Shown: positions 6,782 through 11,335 of the stretch, piece by piece | How the letters are laid out: each line of letters begins with the position of its first letter | Numbering within the stretch: the stretch's first letter is position 1 | Origin: CAJBLF01 sp964495825 | GTDB taxonomy: Bacteria; Patescibacteriota; Gracilibacteria; Absconditabacterales; Absconditicoccaceae | Direction: 5' to 3' | DNA length: 11,335 bases | NCBI GenBank assembly: GCA_964495825.1 | Contig: CAZBWI010000015.1 | Location: 1-11,335 of the forward strand | Made by a program: the position numbers and the translations under genes | Notes under the pieces: model-generated | What the model saw: only the letters and a program-made list of their open reading frames with translations | Database searches by the model: none | What the model was told of the DNA's origin: nothing

Positions 6782-7942
6782 TTATTGAGCATTTCCGCCT
6801 AAAACCATAGGCAGAGAAAATGTTTTATCTCACCTTATCACCTGCAAAGTAATGGTATCACCAGGAATATGGGTATAAAGTTGATACAGGAATGGTAGAG
6901 TATTGGTGATGGCTTTGCCATCGATACTAGTAATTACATCTCCTTCTTTGAGTCATGCTTCTCGTGCAGGTAAATCTGTGAGGACATCCTTGAGATAGAT
7001 GCCGGAGGCTAGAGAAAGCTTTTTCTCTGATTGAAGTGTAGAGCTATTTTCTACATATTGAATTCCGATGACTGGTCTGGATATCTTGCCAAATGACTCT
7101 ATACTAGTGAGCGTAGCTTGTATAAATTCTTTACTGAGTGGTAAAGCAAATGTCATACCCTCACCTTCGTCGATAGCAGTAGTTATTCCAATAGTATTAC
7201 CGTCAATATCAATCAATGGTCATCCACTGTTTCCAGGATGTGCATGAGCATCTGTCTGATAGAGTCAGATATAGAGATTATTTCCGTTGATAGTAAGTTT
7301 TTTTGTTGTATTTGAAATGATACCGAAGGTGACGGTTTGTGGATATTTTGAACGTGCATTACCTATAATCAAAGCAAATTGTCCTATATCTACATAGGTA
7401 TCTATAGGAAGAAATGTTGCTGCGACAAGATTAGTAGGTATTTTTCCTTCAGTATCGATGATCTTAAGCACAGCAAGATCCAAGAGATCATCAAATCGGA
7501 TTTTATCTACATTATAGGTTCTGCCATCAGAGAGTATAACCGAATATTTGGCTGTTGTATCCTGTACGACATGCTTATTGGTAATAATATACCCATTTTT
7601 TGAAATAATGATTCCAGCACCTCATCCTACGATAGTTGTCTGTTGTTTAATAGTACCGGGAGTATGGAGTTGTGAAGGATCGTCGACATAAAATTTTACA
7701 TCTTTGCTGATAGTGATACTTACGACAGAACGTTTAGCAGTAGCAATATTCTGAATAAGATATGATTGTAACCCTGCAAAAGTTGATTTTTTAATAGTAT
7801 TTACTTGTATTCCCATACTGGATTCCATAAAATTCTCGAATGATTGCAATTTATTGTTTATGATTCATCGGATGATGATGTCTCAGAATAGTATAAGAAA
7901 AATAGTGAAAACAATTATGAACATCATCTGTTTTTTTGACAT
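6782..7942 (-). CDS. htrA: HtrA/DegP-family serine protease, membrane-anchored, one PDZ domain
   Basis: 386 residues. Order: a short basic N-terminus and a membrane anchor (about residues 8-24), a linker, a trypsin-like protease domain (about 75-275) and one PDZ domain (about 285-380). The catalytic triad is clear: His124 in TNKHVV, Asp155 in DLAVLKI, Ser239 in PGNSGGPL. The PDZ domain has AGLKEGDVITSIDGKAI. Such proteases degrade misfolded proteins at or outside the membrane. Seven TGA codons encode glycine, including Gly241 two residues after the catalytic serine and one in the GGGAG stretch before the His strand, so the enzyme cannot be made under the standard code. One PDZ plus an anchor resembles DegS or Gram-positive HtrA. 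Start ATG 7942 is 34 bases after the gyrA stop; no Shine-Dalgarno. Confidence 0.94.
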
Positions 7943-7976
7943 AGGGAGTATATGTGTTACTTACTAAATAGTATTC

Positions 7977-10616
7977 TTATTCAGAAACCTCTGTTTCAGA
8001 AGCCATTTTAGTTTCTTCAGATGATTCTTCAAGTTCATCGGTATCAGTAATTCCTTTTTCCATATTTTCTGCTGCTTTTTCAGCTTTTTTTCTTTCTTCC
8101 TTATATCTAAGATTTTCTTCTTTCTCTTCTCGAGGCCTATAAATGACGTCGATATCTTTGTCGACCATTTTTGCTAACGGAGTTTCTGGTTCGTCGAGAT
8201 GGATATCATTAGAATGAATAGTTTTGATAGTTCAATCCTTGAATCTAATTCTGATCGCTCATTCAATGATACTAATTCATCATTCCAATATCTCTTTGCC
8301 AGTCATAACTACCTGGCCTTTTCTCGCTCTTTTCCATATTTTCAAATCTTCAAGATTTAAGAGCTTTCCATTTTTGTTTGCATGGATCAGGATAAATGGC
8401 TCTCATTTATGCAGGAACATATTTGCTACTTCATCTCATTCCTGAAGTTCTATTCCTTTGACTCATCAAGCTGTTTTCCCCATTGGTCTGAGATCGCTGC
8501 TCTTGAAGAGGAGCATCCATCCATGTTTTGTGATGATACCAATATTATCCGTATCATTTACTGCTTCAACGCTTAATATTCTTTCTTTGTCGGCAAGTTT
8601 CATGATGACAGTAGGGAATTTTTTGAATGAGAGTACTAATTCCTTCTTGATTTTTTTACAATTATTCTGATTTGTTAAGAATATGAGATGATGGTAATCA
8701 AAATGTAAGGTCTTAGCAAAAACGATTTTCCCTTTGAGTCAGAAATGTTCATTGAGATTTAATGCGTTTTGTTTCATGACGAAGCTTCCGAGATCTTTTA
8801 ATCTCTGGACAACTAATTCTCCTATATCCGTTATCACGATCAGCTTATCTTGATTGTGAGTATAGATAAGATCCATAGTTTCGTCAGGTATGACTTGAAT
8901 TCTAGACTGGTAGAGTATTCTGATGCTATAATCGTTACCAATCCAGACGATAACATCTTCTTTTACTTTGTCTGCAGCAGCCATGAATGCTTTTAGGCTT
9001 CATGATACATTGTATACGCTGAGATCTTGTGATACTTCAGTTTTTCTTTCATCTCCATATTGCTTCTTCATGTAGGTGAATTCATCTTTCACGACACCAT
9101 CAAGCTTCTCTGGCTGAGAAATAATTGCTTCTAATTCTGCAATAAGCTTTTTCTTCTCATCGATTTCCTCCATAACCTTTTTGATTTCCAAACCGACCAA
9201 AGATTGTAATCTCATCATGAGGATATATTCTGCTTGTGCTTCAGAAAATTCGAATGTATGTATCAGATTTTCCTTTGCATCCTGTTTAGTCTCGGATTTT
9301 TTGATTGTTTCTATCACAGCATCAATGATATCGATAGCTTTTTTCAATCATTCCAAGATATGTAATCTGTCTTTAGCTTTATTGAGTTGGAATACAGATC
9401 TGCGATAGACTACAGTTCTCCTAAAAGTGACGAATTCCATGAGAAGATCTTTGATATTCAATAGTCTTGGTTGTAATCCTCATTCTACTAGAGATACATT
9501 ATTGAGATTAAATGTAGATTGTAATTCTGTATATTTATACAATTCTACCAATATTTTATTGGCATCTACACCTTTTTTGAGATATATAGCAATCCTGATA
9601 TTGTTTTTGCTAGATTCATCTCTCATATCAGCGATTCATTCTATTTTTTTATCAACAACTAATTCTCCGATTTTTGCGACCAAAGAAGATTTGTTTACTA
9701 AATAAGGAATTTCATCGATAACAATAATGTTTCCATCTTTATGCTCTTCAAGATGAGTTTTCCCTCTCATGATAATACCTCATTTCCCTTTCTTATATAC
9801 TTCTTTGATATTGTTGCTATCATAAATGATTCATCCTGTAGGAAAATCAGGCCCCTTGATAATCTCCATAATTTCATCAATAGAGACACTATAAGTGTCG
9901 CTTTGTTGGGGTTCTATTCATACTGTTTGTGATTCACTAGCTTCCGCATTTGCTTTAGCAACTTTTGCTTTTTGTTTCTCATTCAATGGTTTACCTTCCT
10001 TTTCAAGGAGTAATAATGCAGCATCCAATACTTCATTGAGATTATGTGGAGCCATATTCGTTGCCATACCTACGGCGATACCCATGGTACCATTACAAAG
10101 ATGATTAGGAAATTTTGTAGGAAGCATGACAGGTTCTTTTAAGCTTCCATCAAAATTATCTCTTCGATCAATAGTATCTTGTTCGATATCATTGAGCATT
10201 TCTTCAGCTATTTTTGTTAGTCTTGCTTCCGTATACCTCATCGCTGCTGCACCATCTCCATCGATAGAACCGAAATTACCTTGTCCATCGATTAATGGAT
10301 ACCTCATAGACCATGGTTGGGCCATACGTACCATAGCTTCATAGATGCTACTATCGCCATGTGGATGGTATTTTCACATAACATCTCCGACGATTCTCGC
10401 AGATTTCTTATGTTTCTGATTGAAAAAATTATTCATCTGATACATTCAGAATAATATTCTCCTCAATACCGGTTTGAATCCATCTCTCGTATCAGGCAAT
10501 GCACGTGATACGATAACTGACATCGCATATTCGATGTACGATTTGGAGATTTCTTCTTCGATAGGTTGGTTGGTTACCATTCATGTAGCAATCGGTGTAA
10601 GATCTTTTTCTTTCAT
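7977..10616 (-). CDS. gyrA: DNA gyrase / topoisomerase IV subunit A
   Basis: 879 residues with 19 TGA glycines; stop TAA. The subunit cleaves and rejoins DNA and pairs with GyrB/ParE. N-terminal signature: YAMSVIVSRALPDTRDGFKP and HPHGDSSIYEAMVRMAQPW (residues 84-102), as in Gram-positive GyrA, with Ser89 and Glu93 at the quinolone-contact sites. The catalytic tyrosine is Tyr128 in AAMRYTEARL. A coiled-coil arm (about 390-480) and a six-bladed pinwheel domain (about 540-830) follow. Oddities: an insertion rich in Lys, Ala and Glu at about 210-245, before IIKGPDFPTGG; no recognisable GyrA box (QRRGGKG) in the first blade; and a charged acidic/basic tail of about 60 residues. Residue 151, CGA, sits where homologues have Trp or Phe (DWVPNFDG). 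Gyrase versus topoisomerase IV cannot be settled here. gyrA is used because of the Gram-positive-like active site. Confidence 0.93.
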
Positions 10617-10930
10617 ATGTATGATAAGAAAATAAAGTTTACCAAGACAAAAAAACTTCAAGGTTTAGAGCCCCAAAAGTTTAGATGTACTTTTGATAAA
10701 AAAAATATAGTAAAACCAAGGGAAAATGCAATGCGTTCCTCATACAACTAGTTGACAAAAATAGAAAATATAATAATTATCACTATTATAAAATAAGGTA
10801 TATGTATTTTCTTGTATGAAAGTATCTAGGAAAAAAACAAAAAAAATATGAACAAGACAAAAAATACACAAAAAAATAACCAAATATTGAATAATTGAGT
10901 TTTATATTTTTTTAAAAGTCAAATATTGAA
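10617..10930. other. AT-rich intergenic region upstream of gyrA
   Basis: No gene is convincing here. The gyrA leader side holds a CAAAAGT/ACTTTTG hairpin with an 8-base loop (about 10675-10696). A TTGACA (10752-10757) and a TATAAT (10769-10774) on the plus strand are only 11 bases apart, too close for a promoter. A 16-base direct repeat, CAAATATTGAAT(A/T)ATT, occurs at 10881-10896 and 10920-10935. Two short plus-strand frames exist (see rejected items). Confidence 0.5.
10704..10731 (-). promoter_or_regulatory. Possible gyrA promoter
   Basis: On the minus strand TTGCAT (10731-10726) and TATATT (10709-10704) are separated by 16 bases. The -10 matches consensus at 5 of 6 positions, the -35 at 3 of 6. 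It would give a leader of about 80 bases before the gyrA ATG. Confidence 0.3.
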
Positions 10931-11155
10931 TTATTTTTTCTTTTTAGTGCATGTTTTAGCAGGTTTTTTGGCAGGAAGTGCTTTTTTGACTGGCTTAACG
11001 AGACCTAGCATATTACCTAATGTAGGCATAGGATACTTTTTTGCGAATTCATTGAATTTTTTCGGATCAGTGAATTCTTTGGAAATTTTTTTCTCTTTAC
11101 CATTGATATTCTCGTAATACATAAATTTACCCTTGAATGTGCTGGTAGTACCCAT
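10931..11155 (-). CDS. Small basic protein with lysine-rich tail, unknown
   Basis: 74 residues, no TGA codon, stop TAA. Residues 1-45 look like a small folded domain with strands and a helix (FKGKFMYYENINGKEKKIS, then FTDPKKFNEFAKKYP). Residues about 55-74 are Lys, Ala and Pro rich (KKALPAKKPAKTCTKKKK), like the tails of histone-H1-like and some HU-like DNA-binding proteins. Binding to nucleic acid is a guess from composition only. I do not recognise the family. The ATG at 11155 is the only good start; no Shine-Dalgarno. The gene lies alone, about 315 bases upstream of gyrA. Confidence 0.7.
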   Translation of the reverse strand: MGTTSTFKGKFMYYENINGKEKKISKEFTDPKKFNEFAKKYPMPTLGNMLGLVKPVKKALPAKKPAKTCTKKKK

Positions 11156-11273
11156 GATGTTTGTAATAAAAGATAAAAAGATAACAAAAACATAGAAATT
11201 TATAGAGAAAAATCAAGAAGAATGTACTTATGAAGCCATAAAAAGAATGTTTTCAGTAAATTTTTTTAAATAA

Positions 11274-11300
11274 TGTCAAATATATTTTCAAAATTTGACA
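11274..11300. promoter_or_regulatory. Palindromic operator-like site
   Basis: TGTCAAAT (11274-11281) and ATTTGACA (11293-11300) form a perfect 8-base inverted repeat with an 11-base spacer. Its right half is the -35 box of the consensus promoter, and its left half is a TTGACA on the opposite strand, facing the lysine-tailed gene. A repressor bound here could block the rightward promoter and affect the leftward gene. Confidence 0.55.
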
Positions 11301-11323
11301 AATATAACAAGTTCGTATATAAT
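11295..11323 (+). promoter_or_regulatory. Consensus sigma-70-type promoter directed out of the window
   Basis: TTGACA (11295-11300), a spacer of exactly 17 bases, and TATAAT (11318-11323): 12 of 12 consensus positions. Transcription would start near 11330 and run rightwards beyond the window. Such a perfect promoter usually serves a stable RNA or a highly expressed gene; the gene itself is not visible. Confidence 0.85.
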
Positions 11324-11335
11324 AATACTGTTTAG

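Noticed and set aside
10617..10751. A 44-codon plus-strand frame starting next to the gyrA ATG
   Set aside because: It has no TGA codon, no recognisable motif and no promoter, and covers the probable gyrA leader and promoter. Its basic composition is what AT-rich sequence gives by chance.
10752..10774. TTGACA and TATAAT on the plus strand near 10760
   Set aside because: The spacing is 11 bases, too short for a sigma-70-type promoter, and no gene follows.
10816..10947. A 43-codon plus-strand frame with three TGA and a repeated KYGII peptide
   Set aside because: It overlaps the end of the lysine-tailed gene, and the repeated peptide comes from the DNA direct repeat. There is no Shine-Dalgarno or promoter and no known relative.
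11251..11279. A leftward promoter for the lysine-tailed gene using TTGACA at 11279-11274
   Set aside because: No acceptable -10 box lies 16-18 bases downstream on that strand.

Overview
The window comes from a low-GC bacterium that reads TGA as glycine. More than 50 in-frame TGA codons interrupt otherwise canonical genes (nusG, rplK, rplA, gyrA, htrA, ftsX), nearly always where these families have glycine, while TAA and TAG close every frame. This is genetic code 25, known from Candidatus Absconditabacteria (SR1) and Gracilibacteria. The rare arginine codons CGA and CGG also fall on aromatic positions at several sites, which suggests a second reassignment to tryptophan. Almost no start codon has a Shine-Dalgarno sequence.

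Layout. 1-313: the tail of an IS1595-type transposase and a noncoding stretch ending in an intrinsic-terminator-like hairpin. 314-853: a winged-helix protein with a degenerate nucleotidyltransferase-like domain. 854-1300: a decayed four-helix-bundle gene bracketed by inverted arrays of 7-base repeats. 1326-2015: a Memo-like protein whose 5' end seems to have been cut by that insertion. 2022-2168: a second inverted heptamer array and a strong terminator-like hairpin. 2187-4930: a plus-strand transcription/translation cluster, secE, nusG, an unrecognised membrane-anchored gene, rplK and rplA. A third heptamer array overlaps the end of rplA, and a bidirectional terminator follows.

From 5027 to 11155 everything is on the minus strand. 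In transcription order it holds a small lysine-tailed protein, gyrA (DNA gyrase/topoisomerase IV subunit A), a membrane-anchored HtrA protease with one PDZ domain, a TPR protein, and an FtsX permease without ftsE beside it. gyrA and htrA are 34 bases apart and the TPR gene and ftsX 29 bases apart, so these are probably two short transcription units or one longer one. At the right edge a consensus TTGACA/TATAAT promoter points rightwards out of the window, with a palindrome over its -35 box.

The most interesting material is the apparent CGA/CGG reassignment, the heptamer arrays at gene ends, and the hairpins placed directly before start codons.
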